Shown here: positions 16,226 to 24,352 of the stretch, piece by piece
How positions within the stretch are numbered: position 1 is the first letter of the stretch
How the letters are laid out: each line of letters begins with the position of its first letter
DNA from: JAYRWN01 sp041917975
GTDB taxonomy: Bacteria > Bacteroidota > Bacteroidia > Chitinophagales > Saprospiraceae
Length of the DNA stretch: 26,188 bases
Direction: 5' to 3'
Assembly (NCBI GenBank): GCA_041917975.1
Contig: JAYRWN010000137.1
Coordinates: 1-26,188, forward strand
The notes under the pieces: generated by a model
The model's input: only the letters and a program-made list of their open reading frames with translations
Told to the model about the DNA's origin: nothing
Database searches by the model: none
Translations under genes and position numbers: made by a program

Positions 16226-16556
16226 TACATGATTTAAGAAAATCCTGGCCATTTTGGCTAAACAAGGAGGTTGACCAATATTATTTAACCAAAGAAATTC
16301 AGAGATTTTGTTGCGCAAATTAGTGGCTGCCTAGATGGTGTATCTTCTAAATCCGTCTTGTTCAGAATAGCCAAAATGATTAATAAAGGCCCGGTCAGGC
16401 ATAACGCACCGACCGGGGTCCGGTACATAAGTTGGTAGATTTTGCTCCTTTGTAGTATGACGTTCTCCAGTATGAACATCACAGAAATCCCCCTAAATTG
16501 TGCGTAGTTTTTTTGGAGATCAGGTAAAAATAATTTTCAGAACCCGAAATGAACAC
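16226..16556 (-). ncRNA. Gene-free convergent spacer with candidate structured RNA (about 16250-16483, minus strand favoured)
   Basis: This 331-base gap lies between the ends of kdsD and suhB and holds three helices. (1) GAACATCACA (16474-16483) with TATGACGTTC (16456-16465): on the minus strand a 10-base-pair stem with two G.U pairs and an 8-base loop; on the plus strand two positions mismatch. (2) CCCGGTC (16390-16396) with GACCGGG (16411-16417), a G/C stem. (3) a long-range pair, CATTTTGGCTAAACAAG (16250-16266) with CTTGTT and TAGCCAAAATG (16357-16378), interrupted by a 5-base bulge. The G.U bias favours a minus-strand RNA. I cannot match it to tmRNA, RNase P RNA, SRP RNA or canonical 6S RNA. 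A 65-codon minus frame with a GTG start (16285-16482) crosses it and looks incidental. It may instead be the suhB 3' UTR. Confidence 0.3.
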
Positions 16557-17375
16557 TCAAAAATTGCTCGAAAACTCCGGGTAAAAGAATTGTTTCGTGA
16601 TGTTTAATAAACGCAGGCTCAAAGCTTCATTGGATGCTAAGACTTGTTGTCCACTCAATACATCCGGCAAGCCTTGAAAGTCTTGCACTACACCTCCCGC
16701 TTCCCGAACCAACAAAATACCGGCTGCTACATCCCAGGGATTAAGACCATATTCAAAATAGCCGTCAAAACGGCCGCAGGCAATATAAGCCAAGTCTACA
16801 GCGGCACTGCCTAAACGGCGCACACCGCGGGCATGTCGCACAAAATGTTCAAAAGACTGCAGATATGGAGCAAGATAAGTATGGTCATTATAAGGAAATC
16901 CCGAAGCAATCAGCGCATCGGATAAAAGACGGGTGGTACTAACTTTTATTTTTTGATGGTTAAGGAATGCTCCACTTTGTTTTTGGGCATAAAATAATTC
17001 CTTGCGATTTACCTCATAGATGATCCCTAACAACAACTCTTGTTCTTTTTTCAATCCAACACTGATGCCATAAACCGGAACATGATGGATAAAGTTGGTC
17101 GTTCCATCTAAAGGATCGATGATCCAGGTGAACGTCTTTTCTTCCCGGATGGCGGTTTCTTCTTCCGTCCAGAATCCCGCTTCCGGTAAAATGTGGTTTA
17201 ATCGTTCCACCAACATTTTTTCGGCAGTTTTATCCACATAGGTGACCAGGCTGTTCAGAGCCTTAGTCTCAATATGATCTTGTTGAAACTGGTGAGCCTC
17301 CTGACGAATAAATACGCCCACATCCTCCACCACCCGCAGAGCCTGTTCCAAAACTGTTTTTAGATTACGCATCAT
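16557..17375 (-). CDS. suhB: Inositol monophosphatase family protein (SuhB-like)
   Basis: A Mg-dependent phosphatase of the inositol monophosphatase/FBPase fold. From the ATG at 17375 it has 272 residues. The frame extends to a TTG at 17387, but MMRNLKTVL is a better N-terminus; an ATG at 17372 is equally possible. Metal ligands are in place: the EEET acidic cluster (about 71-73), DPLDGTTN with D87 and D90, and NPWDVAAG with D215. The RRLGSAAVDLAYIACGRFDGYFE segment before the last ligand is typical. It could act on myo-inositol 1-phosphate or another sugar phosphate, and E. coli SuhB also works in rRNA antitermination; the sequence does not say which. It lies 71 bases after the Nfu gene on the same strand. 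The candidate RNA region follows its stop. Confidence 0.92.
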   Translation of the reverse strand: MMRNLKTVLEQALRVVEDVGVFIRQEAHQFQQDHIETKALNSLVTYVDKTAEKMLVERLNHILPEAGFWTEEETAIREEKTFTWIIDPLDGTTNFIHHVPVYGISVGLKKEQELLLGIIYEVNRKELFYAQKQSGAFLNHQKIKVSTTRLLSDALIASGFPYNDHTYLAPYLQSFEHFVRHARGVRRLGSAAVDLAYIACGRFDGYFEYGLNPWDVAAGILLVREAGGVVQDFQGLPDVLSGQQVLASNEALSLRLLNITKQFFYPEFSSNF

Positions 17376-17446
17376 ACCAATCGCCAAAAAAGTAATAATA
17401 AGACGAAGATAAAGGTATGGAATAAAAAAACAACTGCTTAAGGGCG

Positions 17447-18055
17447 TTAGCCCATCTCAGCCACCACTTCTACCACTTCCGGCACCATGCGTTTTAACAT
17501 GCCTTCTATACCCGCTTTTAAGGTGACGGTAGATGAGGGACAGCCACTGCAGGAGCCATGCATGGTTACAAAAACTTTACCCGCTTCATAACGATGAAAT
17601 TCGATATTGCCACCATCCATTTCCACGGCGGGCTTTACATATGTCTCGATTAATTCTTTAACTCGCTGGACAATAACGGCTTCATCTTCATTGTAAGCTA
17701 TGCCACTTTTTTCAGACTCTAATTTTGCCTGGACAGCGGCATAACCTTCCTTAATAATTGTTTTGCCTTCCGTGACATAGTTTTTAATAAATTCTTTGAT
17801 TTTCAGCATAATATCGTCCCAGGCAAAACCAAATTCTTTGGTAATAGTGACGAAGTTATTTGAAACATAAACCCCTTTCACAAAGGGGAATTCGAACAAA
17901 TCCCAAGCCAGAGGAGACCACTCCGCTGCTAGTTGAGCATCTTTAAAATCTACTGTGCCCCGGTATAATATCCGGTTGGTTACAAATTTTAGTGATTCCG
18001 GATTAGGGGTCTGTTCGGTATAGATTAGAACAGGACTTTTAACAATATTTTCCAT
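17447..18055 (-). CDS. Nfu-type Fe-S cluster scaffold/carrier protein
   Basis: A 202-residue protein joining an N-terminal Nfu_N domain (about 8-95, starting IYTEQTPNPESLKFV) to a C-terminal NifU-like domain (about 125-200). The latter has VKPAVEMDGGNIEF (140-153) and GSCSGCPSS with the cluster ligands C169 and C172. It should accept and pass on [4Fe-4S] clusters as a dimer in the cytoplasm, like Nfu1/NfuA-class proteins. The order Nfu_N then NifU_C is that of mitochondrial and bacterial Nfu rather than the full NifU scaffold. The ATG at 18055 precedes the domain by a few residues. suhB lies 71 bases downstream, and the small heat-shock gene is divergent on the other side. No suf or isc genes are near. 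Confidence 0.94.
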   Translation of the reverse strand: MENIVKSPVLIYTEQTPNPESLKFVTNRILYRGTVDFKDAQLAAEWSPLAWDLFEFPFVKGVYVSNNFVTITKEFGFAWDDIMLKIKEFIKNYVTEGKTIIKEGYAAVQAKLESEKSGIAYNEDEAVIVQRVKELIETYVKPAVEMDGGNIEFHRYEAGKVFVTMHGSCSGCPSSTVTLKAGIEGMLKRMVPEVVEVVAEMG

Positions 18056-18299
18056 GGTAAATTGATCAAAAAATGTTGTGATACGTAACAGATTTCAGGT
18101 CATATGAGTTCACATATGCCCCTCGCTATTCTTGCAACTTAAAAGACATGTGTCATTATGGCATATATTATTAACGAATTATGTCAATACGGCAGTTATT
18201 TTTCCAGCTTATCAGACATTCAGGCAGGATAATTCGCTTGGAACATTTGTTGTTTTATGGCCAATATTGAATTATTTAAATCATTAAAAACAACAAGTC
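18056..18299. promoter_or_regulatory. Divergent nfu / hsp20 control region
   Basis: A 244-base A/T-rich spacer between divergent starts. It contains the palindrome TCATATGA (18100-18107) and a second CATATG at 18113-18118, spaced so that the two CATATG copies sit 12 bases apart. GACA-TG-TGTC (18147-18156) lies nearby. CTTGGAAC near the 3' end weakly resembles a heat-shock -35 box, but no convincing -10 follows. No CIRCE element and no TAnnTTTG match were found on either strand, so the real promoters remain unidentified. Confidence 0.3.
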
Positions 18300-18716
18300 A
18301 TGAATATCATTAATTATGCGTCTCGCTTTCCATTTGATGCGGTATGGAATGAAATGTTCAAGCACAACGATCTTCATCCACTGCATCGCAAACCAGCAGT
18401 TAATATTCAAGAAACGGCCACCAGCTACAAGTTAGAATTAGTGGTACCTGGATTGACGAAGGAGGAGATTGAAATTAGCTTGGACAAAGATCTGTTAACC
18501 ATTAAAGGCTCTAATAAAAAAGAGTCGCAGGAAAATCAAGAAAACAAATACTTGCGTCGTGATTTTAACGGACTAGTATTTGATAGAAGTTTTCACCTGC
18601 CCCAAAACATAGATACAGACAAAATACAAGCGACCTATGAACAAGGCATTTTAGTCGTGGATTTGCCTAAAGTCGTAGAAGTTCACAAGGAAAAGAAATT
18701 GATCGCTTTCTCTTGA
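18300..18716 (+). CDS. Small heat-shock protein (Hsp20 / alpha-crystallin family)
   Basis: An ATP-independent holdase chaperone that keeps unfolding proteins soluble. The 138-residue product has a short N-terminal arm, an alpha-crystallin domain at about 32-124 with PAVNIQET at its start and the family motif GILVVDLPK at 116-124, and a short tail. The tail ends KKLIAFS, where an I-x-I-type anchor is expected; only a loose match is present. DRSFHLPQNID (95-105) is typical. The ATG at 18300 follows an A-rich leader without Shine-Dalgarno. A strong bidirectional terminator follows. Confidence 0.96.
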   Translation: MNIINYASRFPFDAVWNEMFKHNDLHPLHRKPAVNIQETATSYKLELVVPGLTKEEIEISLDKDLLTIKGSNKKESQENQENKYLRRDFNGLVFDRSFHLPQNIDTDKIQATYEQGILVVDLPKVVEVHKEKKLIAFS

Positions 18717-18750
18717 GAACGCTTAATAACAGCGGTTTTATGGTTAAGGA

Positions 18751-18786
18751 AAAAACCCATGGTTACCAAACCATGGGTTTTTTATT
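18751..18786. terminator. Bidirectional intrinsic terminator between hsp20 and mltD
   Basis: AAAAACCCATGG and CCATGGGTTTTT form a perfect 12-base stem around an 8-base loop. A-runs on the left and T-runs on the right allow it to work for both convergent genes, hsp20 (+) and mltD (-). Confidence 0.88.
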
Positions 18787-18826
18787 TAACTTATATTCTT
18801 TCTAGCCCGGAAAGTTCTGCGGATGT

Positions 18827-20272
18827 TTATTCTAACACCAGGGTTATACCGGCTTTTAGTTGGTTGGGACTTTGAATATTATTTAGTCGCATTAACTTTT
18901 CAAGAGTTAATCCTTCGAATTTACTGGCTACATCTTCCAGCGTTTCACCACGGCGCAGCATATATTTTCTGCGATTGGGCACAGTCAAAATGTTTTGTCC
19001 ATTTATATGACTTAAGTGGCTGATGTCTGGACTAACCAAGGATAGGTTATGTTTAAATTGGGCTGCAGTTAGCGATGGTATTTTTTTAGCGATAATCACT
19101 TTGCGCAATACGGCTTTTTCTACTGCTTTGATTCGTTCACTGTGTTTTTCAAAAACATGCAAGGTGAGTTTTTCACTTGCTGTTTCATCATTGGGCTGCA
19201 AATGATTCCAATATTTGATATTGTAATCGTTGAGGTTAAAATGTTCGGCGATATCTTTTATGGATTCCGAGCGACTTGGGAAATAATCAAAGGAAACATA
19301 CTCACCTTTCAGGTCATCAATATTTAAAGGCAAGGTTGATGGGCGATCCGGAGCGAGTAAATGTGCTTTTACTTGTTCCATTACGCGGCGAGGCAAGATG
19401 ATATCGTAGCCATTAACAGAAGTAGGCACCATACTCCTTTTGAAACCAGGATTTAATTCTTGAATAGTTTTTTCGTCCAAGCCGGTCCAGGCAGCCAGGT
19501 CGGCAAAAGAAATTTGCTGGTAAATTTTAACCGTTCCGGTGATTTGATAATCTAAAGAAGGCATCAAGGCCTCTACATCATGTTCACGATGGTAGTTAAC
19601 CAGATAGGAAGCGGCTAAGAAAGCTGGAACATAGTCACGGGTTTCGCGTGGTAAAAATGTTTTTATCGCCCAAAAATCGCGAGAATTAGTTTTGCGAATC
19701 GCTACGTTTACGTTTCCAGCCCCGGAATTATAAGCAGCTAAAGCTAAAGCCCAATCTTTGTAGACGTGATTAAGGTTTATTAAATGTTTTACCGCAGCTT
19801 CGGTAGATTTGATCGGATCGCACCTTTCGTCAACAAATTCATTAATACGTAAACCTAATAATTTAGCGGTACCTGGCATGATTTGCCACAAGCCTCCTGC
19901 TCCAACCGGTGATTTCGCGGTGGGACGAAGTGAAGATTCTACGATAGCCAGGTACTTCAAATCTACAGGTAGATTTTTCTGATTCAAGGCTGCTTCAAAT
20001 AAAGGAAAATACATGACACGACGTCCAAGCATAGCTTCTGTGTAGTCTCTGTAACGGACATTCATATACCGGTTAAGATAACTGAGAACCATACCGGTTT
20101 CCTTAGCTTCTATTAAGCTACCCACACCGTTAAGGCGGGTTTTGATGAGATCTGAAGTGAGTATTGGGTTATTAGGAGCACTCCAAGCAGGAATGGAGGC
20201 GAGTTGGAATAATACTATAATCAATACAATAGCATTATTGAAAGATGGCTTTCTTTCAAAATTCATGTTCAT
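18827..20272 (-). CDS. mltD: Membrane-bound lytic murein transglycosylase D-like, with LysM
   Basis: A peptidoglycan-cleaving enzyme that makes 1,6-anhydro-muropeptides in the periplasm. The 481-residue product has a signal peptide or anchor (hydrophobic about 13-31, ending AWSAP, no lipobox Cys). The family 1 SLT domain (about 90-235) carries catalytic E112 in AIVESSLRP, then GAGGLWQIMPGTAKLLGL and LALAAYNSGAGNV, as in MltD. A middle region (about 290-420) looks like diverged LysM-type repeats. A clear LysM ends the protein (about 438-480, MLRRGETLEDVASKF). The ATG at 20272 is used; a second ATG at 20266 is possible. A complete Bacteroidota promoter lies 86 bases upstream. E. coli MltD is a lipoprotein; this one seems not to be. 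Confidence 0.93.
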   Translation of the reverse strand: MNMNFERKPSFNNAIVLIIVLFQLASIPAWSAPNNPILTSDLIKTRLNGVGSLIEAKETGMVLSYLNRYMNVRYRDYTEAMLGRRVMYFPLFEAALNQKNLPVDLKYLAIVESSLRPTAKSPVGAGGLWQIMPGTAKLLGLRINEFVDERCDPIKSTEAAVKHLINLNHVYKDWALALAAYNSGAGNVNVAIRKTNSRDFWAIKTFLPRETRDYVPAFLAASYLVNYHREHDVEALMPSLDYQITGTVKIYQQISFADLAAWTGLDEKTIQELNPGFKRSMVPTSVNGYDIILPRRVMEQVKAHLLAPDRPSTLPLNIDDLKGEYVSFDYFPSRSESIKDIAEHFNLNDYNIKYWNHLQPNDETASEKLTLHVFEKHSERIKAVEKAVLRKVIIAKKIPSLTAAQFKHNLSLVSPDISHLSHINGQNILTVPNRRKYMLRRGETLEDVASKFEGLTLEKLMRLNNIQSPNQLKAGITLVLE

Positions 20273-20357
20273 GGATTTAATGCTTAAACTCTAAATAAAT
20301 TAATCTTATTGTAAAAATCCTGCGATAGGTGATAACTTTTTATTATTTAAGCCGGGG

Positions 20358-20387
20358 CAAAGGTAACTATTATTCCTTAAAAACCAA
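20358..20387 (-). promoter_or_regulatory. Complete Bacteroidota promoter for mltD
   Basis: On the minus strand TTG (20385-20387), a 19-base spacer and TACCTTTG (20358-20365) match the -33/-7 consensus TTG-N17-23-TAnnTTTG in full. It lies about 86 bases before the mltD ATG and is the clearest promoter in the window. Confidence 0.7.
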
Positions 20388-20434
20388 GAAAATGGGCTTA
20401 AAATAGCCTTAGTTTGGGCGTTAATAGTTGTTAA

Positions 20435-21829
20435 TTATTTGTTATTCAGTAATTTAAATAAAAGATCGTCCTGCTGGCGAGGAGCCATAAGCTGAATACC
20501 CATGGGCAAACCGAGGTCTGAAAAACCGGCCGGGAAGGCTATAGCCGGTATGCCGGCTAAGTTAGCCATCACTGTAAAGATATCCGCCTGATATACACTC
20601 ACCGGGTCTTCGACTTTTTCACCAATCCGCCATGGCCAAACCGGAGAGACCGGCATAAGTAGGGCCTGATGTGTCCTAAATAAATCGTTAAATGCCTGAA
20701 TGAGTAATGCGCGTACTTTTTGGGCCTGAGCGTAATACGCGTCATAATACCCTGCACTTAATACGAATGATCCCATCATCAGACGGCGTTTGACCTCTTG
20801 ACCAAATCCTTCTGTTCGACTGCGGGTAATCAGATCCTCCACGTGCTCCGCTTCCGGGTAACGGTAGCCATAACGAATGCCATCATATCTACTTAGATTT
20901 GAAGATGCTTCGGCAGTGGAAAGTATATAATAGGCCGGAACAAGGAATTCCTTAAGGCTGGTATCCCAAGGCTTTAAGAGATATCCTGCTTCCCGGAAAG
21001 TATTTAGTTGTTGTTCATACAATTCCACGATCCGCTCATCTACACCGATCAGATCATCCCAATAAGCTATAGGAAAATGATCAATATAATCCGTTGGCTT
21101 CTGAAGTGGCTTTAACAAAGACGTGGCATCCTTTACATCTGGCCCAGCCATGACTGAATAAAAACTAAATAGGTCTGTTGTATGCCGACCAATAAGGCCT
21201 ATCTGATCCAAAGAGGAGGCGTAGGCTAATAAACCATAGCGACTAAATGCTCCATAACTAGGTTTGAACCCGATCACATTACAAAATGCTGCCGGCTGAC
21301 GCACAGAACCACCTGTATCCGAAGCTATAGATACTAGACAGGTATCTAGTGCGATTGCTGCTGCGCTCCCTCCGGACGATCCACCGGGGATGCGTGTTTT
21401 GTCGTACGGATTTAATACCGGTCCGAAAGCCGAGTTTTCGTTACTGCTACCCATCGCAAATTCATCGCAATTGACTCGTCCGATGACTATAACATCTTCA
21501 TTGAGCAACCGTTCTACCGTGGTGGCCGTATAACTGGCCCGATAACCCTGGAGGATGTTAGAACCGCCTTGTACGGCGTGACCCGCATAGCTGATAATAT
21601 CCTTTAAAGATATTACCGCCCCAAAAAGTCGACCTAAGGGTTGACCGGAGGTAATTTTAGCATCTAAGTCCCGAGCTTTGGTCCTGGCTTCCTCACCATA
21701 GACCTCCAGAAACACATTATGATCGGCAGAAGAGTTGATCCGCTCAAGATAATGCTCGACAATCTGACCAACGGTCAGTTCTCCCAGACATAGCTGATGT
21801 TGAAGGGTTACCAGATCTTTATTTTGCAT
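20435..21829 (-). CDS. gatA: Asp/Glu-tRNA amidotransferase subunit A (amidase)
   Basis: GatA is the glutaminase subunit of GatCAB, which amidates Glu-tRNA-Gln and/or Asp-tRNA-Asn. The Ser-cisSer-Lys triad is intact: K76 in SLKD, S151 in GGSSGGS and S175 in SDTGGSVRQPA. The spacings of 75 and 24 residues match the known GatA triad. At 464 residues it is a little short: it stops at DDLLFKLLNNK, where relatives continue one more helical turn or two. Its first 11 bases overlap the end of hisS. gatB and gatC are not in the window. A lone amidase-family enzyme is possible, but the full-length similarity to GatA and the synthetase neighbours argue for GatA. Confidence 0.93.
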   Translation of the reverse strand: MQNKDLVTLQHQLCLGELTVGQIVEHYLERINSSADHNVFLEVYGEEARTKARDLDAKITSGQPLGRLFGAVISLKDIISYAGHAVQGGSNILQGYRASYTATTVERLLNEDVIVIGRVNCDEFAMGSSNENSAFGPVLNPYDKTRIPGGSSGGSAAAIALDTCLVSIASDTGGSVRQPAAFCNVIGFKPSYGAFSRYGLLAYASSLDQIGLIGRHTTDLFSFYSVMAGPDVKDATSLLKPLQKPTDYIDHFPIAYWDDLIGVDERIVELYEQQLNTFREAGYLLKPWDTSLKEFLVPAYYILSTAEASSNLSRYDGIRYGYRYPEAEHVEDLITRSRTEGFGQEVKRRLMMGSFVLSAGYYDAYYAQAQKVRALLIQAFNDLFRTHQALLMPVSPVWPWRIGEKVEDPVSVYQADIFTVMANLAGIPAIAFPAGFSDLGLPMGIQLMAPRQQDDLLFKLLNNK

Positions 21830-23171
21830 CCGTCTGGCTGATTATAGATAATAATTGAGTCAGATTAACGCGTTTTTGGTCCCCGCTGTGCATGTTTTTT
21901 AAAGTGACTTCTCCGGCTAGCATTTCGTCTGGACCGACTATGGCTACATAAGGGGCAGCTATGTCGTCCGCGTACTTCATTTGTTTTTTAAATTTTTCCG
22001 GCGTAGGATAGATATCGGCTGCCAAACCGGCAGCACGCACTTTTTGGACCCAATCAAAGGCAAAAAGGTGAGTATGGGCATCAAAGGCGATAAATATAAC
22101 CTCCACCCGCCGGGTTAGCCCGGCCGGAAAAAGTTGTTGATCTTCCATAACATCAAAAATGCGTTCAGCTCCCAGACTTATCCCTACACCAGAAAGATTC
22201 TTTAAGCCAAAAGCGCCGGTGAGATCAGCATACCGACCACCTCCTCCAAGACTGCCCATTTGCACGTGTTGAGCCTTAACCTCCAGGATACATCCAGTAT
22301 AATAATTTAGTCCACGGGCTAAGGTTAGATCAAGACTCAGGCTATTCTTTAAAGATTGTCCGGCGAGGTAGGTGCGCACAGTGGCTAATTCTTGCAGGCC
22401 AGTCAATCCAGTGGGAGAAAGCACTAAGGCTTCATGGAGTTGGGCTTCGGTGGCAGCAGTGAGTTCCAGGACCATACTGGCATTGCCTTCAGGTATACCA
22501 CGCATAACCATTTCTTTCAGTACGCCGGTTACACCTACCTTATCTAACTTATCGATAGCCACCGTCATATCAGTAAATCGGTCTGCTATTCCAGCCGCTT
22601 CGGCAATGCCTAATAGTATTTTACGATGGTTGATTTTTATGTCTACCGGGAGCCCTAAAGCCGTAAAAATCTGGTCATAGATAAGAATAAGCTCGGCTTC
22701 ATACATAAGGGCGTCAGAACCGATGACGTCTGCATCGCATTGGAAAAATTCCTGGTAACGGCCTTTTTGTGGTCGGTCGGCGCGCCAGACAGGTTGAATT
22801 TGGTAACGCTTAAATGGGAAATGCACCTCATGTTGATGCATCACGACGAACCTGGCAAAAGGGACCGTCAAGTCATAACGTAACCCTCGTTTAGCGATAT
22901 GATTCACTAATTTCTGGGAGTTTTTACTGGCTAATAATCCGGCATCTACTTTTTCCAGAAAATCACCGTTATTGAGTACTTTAAACAAAAGGGCGTCACC
23001 TTCTTCACCATATTTACCAGTGAGGGTGCTCAGGTTTTCGAACGCCGGAGTTTCGATGGGTGCATAGCCATAACGTTGAAAGACAGCTTCAATACTATCA
23101 AAAATATATTTGCGCTTCAAGGCTTGTTCCGGTAAAAAATCCCGGGTGCCTTTGGGTAAACTGACTTCCAT
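21819..23171 (-). CDS. hisS: Histidyl-tRNA synthetase
   Basis: HisRS charges tRNA-His. The 450-residue class II enzyme begins KGTRDFLPEQ (7-16) and has the histidine-site segment RYDLTVPFARFV (98-109). Motif 2 is in WRADRPQKGRYQEFFQCDAD (129-148). The HisA motif LARGLNYYTG (284-293) has Asn where many bacteria have Asp, as I recall for this phylum. Motif 3 follows in GVGISLGAERI, and the C-terminal anticodon-binding domain covers about 355-450. It starts 6 bases after pheS and overlaps gatA by 11 bases, so translation is probably coupled. Confidence 0.97.
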   Translation of the reverse strand: MEVSLPKGTRDFLPEQALKRKYIFDSIEAVFQRYGYAPIETPAFENLSTLTGKYGEEGDALLFKVLNNGDFLEKVDAGLLASKNSQKLVNHIAKRGLRYDLTVPFARFVVMHQHEVHFPFKRYQIQPVWRADRPQKGRYQEFFQCDADVIGSDALMYEAELILIYDQIFTALGLPVDIKINHRKILLGIAEAAGIADRFTDMTVAIDKLDKVGVTGVLKEMVMRGIPEGNASMVLELTAATEAQLHEALVLSPTGLTGLQELATVRTYLAGQSLKNSLSLDLTLARGLNYYTGCILEVKAQHVQMGSLGGGGRYADLTGAFGLKNLSGVGISLGAERIFDVMEDQQLFPAGLTRRVEVIFIAFDAHTHLFAFDWVQKVRAAGLAADIYPTPEKFKKQMKYADDIAAPYVAIVGPDEMLAGEVTLKNMHSGDQKRVNLTQLLSIISQTDAK

Positions 23172-23177
23172 AATAAA

Positions 23178-24218
23178 TTAAATCGCCGAGGAAAATTGTT
23201 GCAAGAAGCGGACATCGTTTTCAAAATATTGACGGATGTCGCTGATATTGTATTTTTGCATCCCTTGTCTTTCGATACCCATGCCAAAAGCAAAACCCGA
23301 GTATATATTACTGTCTATTCCACAATTGTTCAGAACGGCGGGATCTACCATGCCACAGCCCATGATTTCCAGCCAACCGGTCCCTTTGGTAATGCGATAA
23401 TCTATCTCATCTTTCAAGCCCCAATATACATCCATTTCTGCGCTGGGCTCGGTGAAAGGGAAATAAGACGGACGTAAGCGGATTTTTACCTCCGGACCAT
23501 ATAGTTCCCGGGCATAATAATAGAGGGTTTGTTTCATGTCTTGAAAAGAAACCCCTTTATCTACATACAGGCCTTCCACCTGATGAAACTGACAATGAGA
23601 GCGAGAGGAGATGGTTTCGTTGCGATAGACTCGGCCTGGGGCAATAATGCGTATGGGAGGTTGTTGGGCAGTCATCACTCTGGCTTGCACGGAAGAAGTA
23701 TGGGTGCGCAACAAAAAAGAGCCGCTGTTGTCTTTTACATAAAAAGTGTCTTGCATGTCCCGCGCAGGATGGTCTAAAGGTGTATTTAGGGCGGTAAAAT
23801 TATGCCAGTCATCCTCTATTTCACGGTCTTCCACTACTGTAAACCCTATACGAGTAAAAATATCAATAATTCGATTTAGGGTCAGGGCTATGGGATGTCT
23901 GGCCCCGGATTCCTTAGGCATGCCGGGAGCAGTTAGATCTATATCCTGTCGGGATGCTGACGGCCAAGTAAACTTTGCTTGCGCTGTTTCAAAAACTTCT
24001 TCCGCAGCTTTTTTTACATCATTCAAAAGCTGTCCGTAGGCTTTTTTGTGCTCAGAATCTATGTTTCGCATTTCTCCGAAATAGTTCTTCAGAACATTTT
24101 TTGAACCTAAAAAGCGGATTCTGAAAGCCTCTAACTCTCCTGCATTGGTAATCTCGGTTTGTAAGGCTTCTTGCCGAAGAGCTTCAACTTGTGCGAACAA
24201 CGTGGTGGACATGAACAT
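23178..24218 (-). CDS. pheS: Phenylalanyl-tRNA synthetase alpha subunit
   Basis: PheS is the catalytic subunit of the alpha2-beta2 PheRS. From the ATG at 24218 it has 346 residues; ATG 24212 is also possible, and a TTG at 24221 is unlikely. An N-terminal coiled coil (about 1-85) binds tRNA. Class II motif 2 is in APGRVYRNETISSRSHCQFHQ (about 194-213) and motif 3 in the SGFAFGMGIERQGMQKYNI helix. LLRTHTSSVQARVM and GCGMVDPAVL are standard PheS segments. pheT is not adjacent, so the subunits are encoded apart. A TATTTTTG element lies 16 bases upstream, giving a very short leader. It leads the pheS-hisS-gatA cluster. Confidence 0.96.
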   Translation of the reverse strand: MFMSTTLFAQVEALRQEALQTEITNAGELEAFRIRFLGSKNVLKNYFGEMRNIDSEHKKAYGQLLNDVKKAAEEVFETAQAKFTWPSASRQDIDLTAPGMPKESGARHPIALTLNRIIDIFTRIGFTVVEDREIEDDWHNFTALNTPLDHPARDMQDTFYVKDNSGSFLLRTHTSSVQARVMTAQQPPIRIIAPGRVYRNETISSRSHCQFHQVEGLYVDKGVSFQDMKQTLYYYARELYGPEVKIRLRPSYFPFTEPSAEMDVYWGLKDEIDYRITKGTGWLEIMGCGMVDPAVLNNCGIDSNIYSGFAFGMGIERQGMQKYNISDIRQYFENDVRFLQQFSSAI

Positions 24219-24234
24219 CAAATGCTTGTGGGAA

Positions 24235-24242
24235 CAAAAATA
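24235..24242 (-). promoter_or_regulatory. -7 promoter element for pheS-hisS-gatA
   Basis: The minus strand reads TATTTTTG, an exact TAnnTTTG match, 16 bases before the pheS ATG. No -33 TTG at the usual spacing. Confidence 0.45.
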
Positions 24243-24283
24243 ATAAATATCCTTTCGGCCGGGCTTTATGCAGGCTAAAAAAG

Positions 24284-24317
24284 AAAAAGATTGCCTGTGC
24301 AGACAGGCAATCTTTTT
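24284..24317 (-). terminator. Intrinsic terminator after the MFS permease gene
   Basis: AAAAAGATTGCCTG and CAGGCAATCTTTTT form a perfect 14-base stem with a 6-base loop. It begins about 36 bases past the permease stop on the minus strand and ends before the pheS promoter, so it should insulate the two units. Confidence 0.85.
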
Positions 24318-24352
24318 ACAGCATATGATTCTACAACAAGTGAAATCTGTCT

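Noticed and set aside
16285..16482. 65-codon minus-strand frame in the kdsD-suhB spacer (GTG start)
   Set aside because: Its composition and the inverted repeats crossing it suggest structured RNA rather than protein; no recognisable domain, and the start codon falls inside a hairpin.
17376..17387. TTG start for suhB
   Set aside because: Two in-frame ATGs follow within 15 bases and give a normal N-terminus.
18056..18299. CIRCE or sigma-32 type heat-shock promoter for hsp20
   Set aside because: No TTAGCACTC/GAGTGCTAA pair, and CTTGGAAC has no -10 box at proper spacing.
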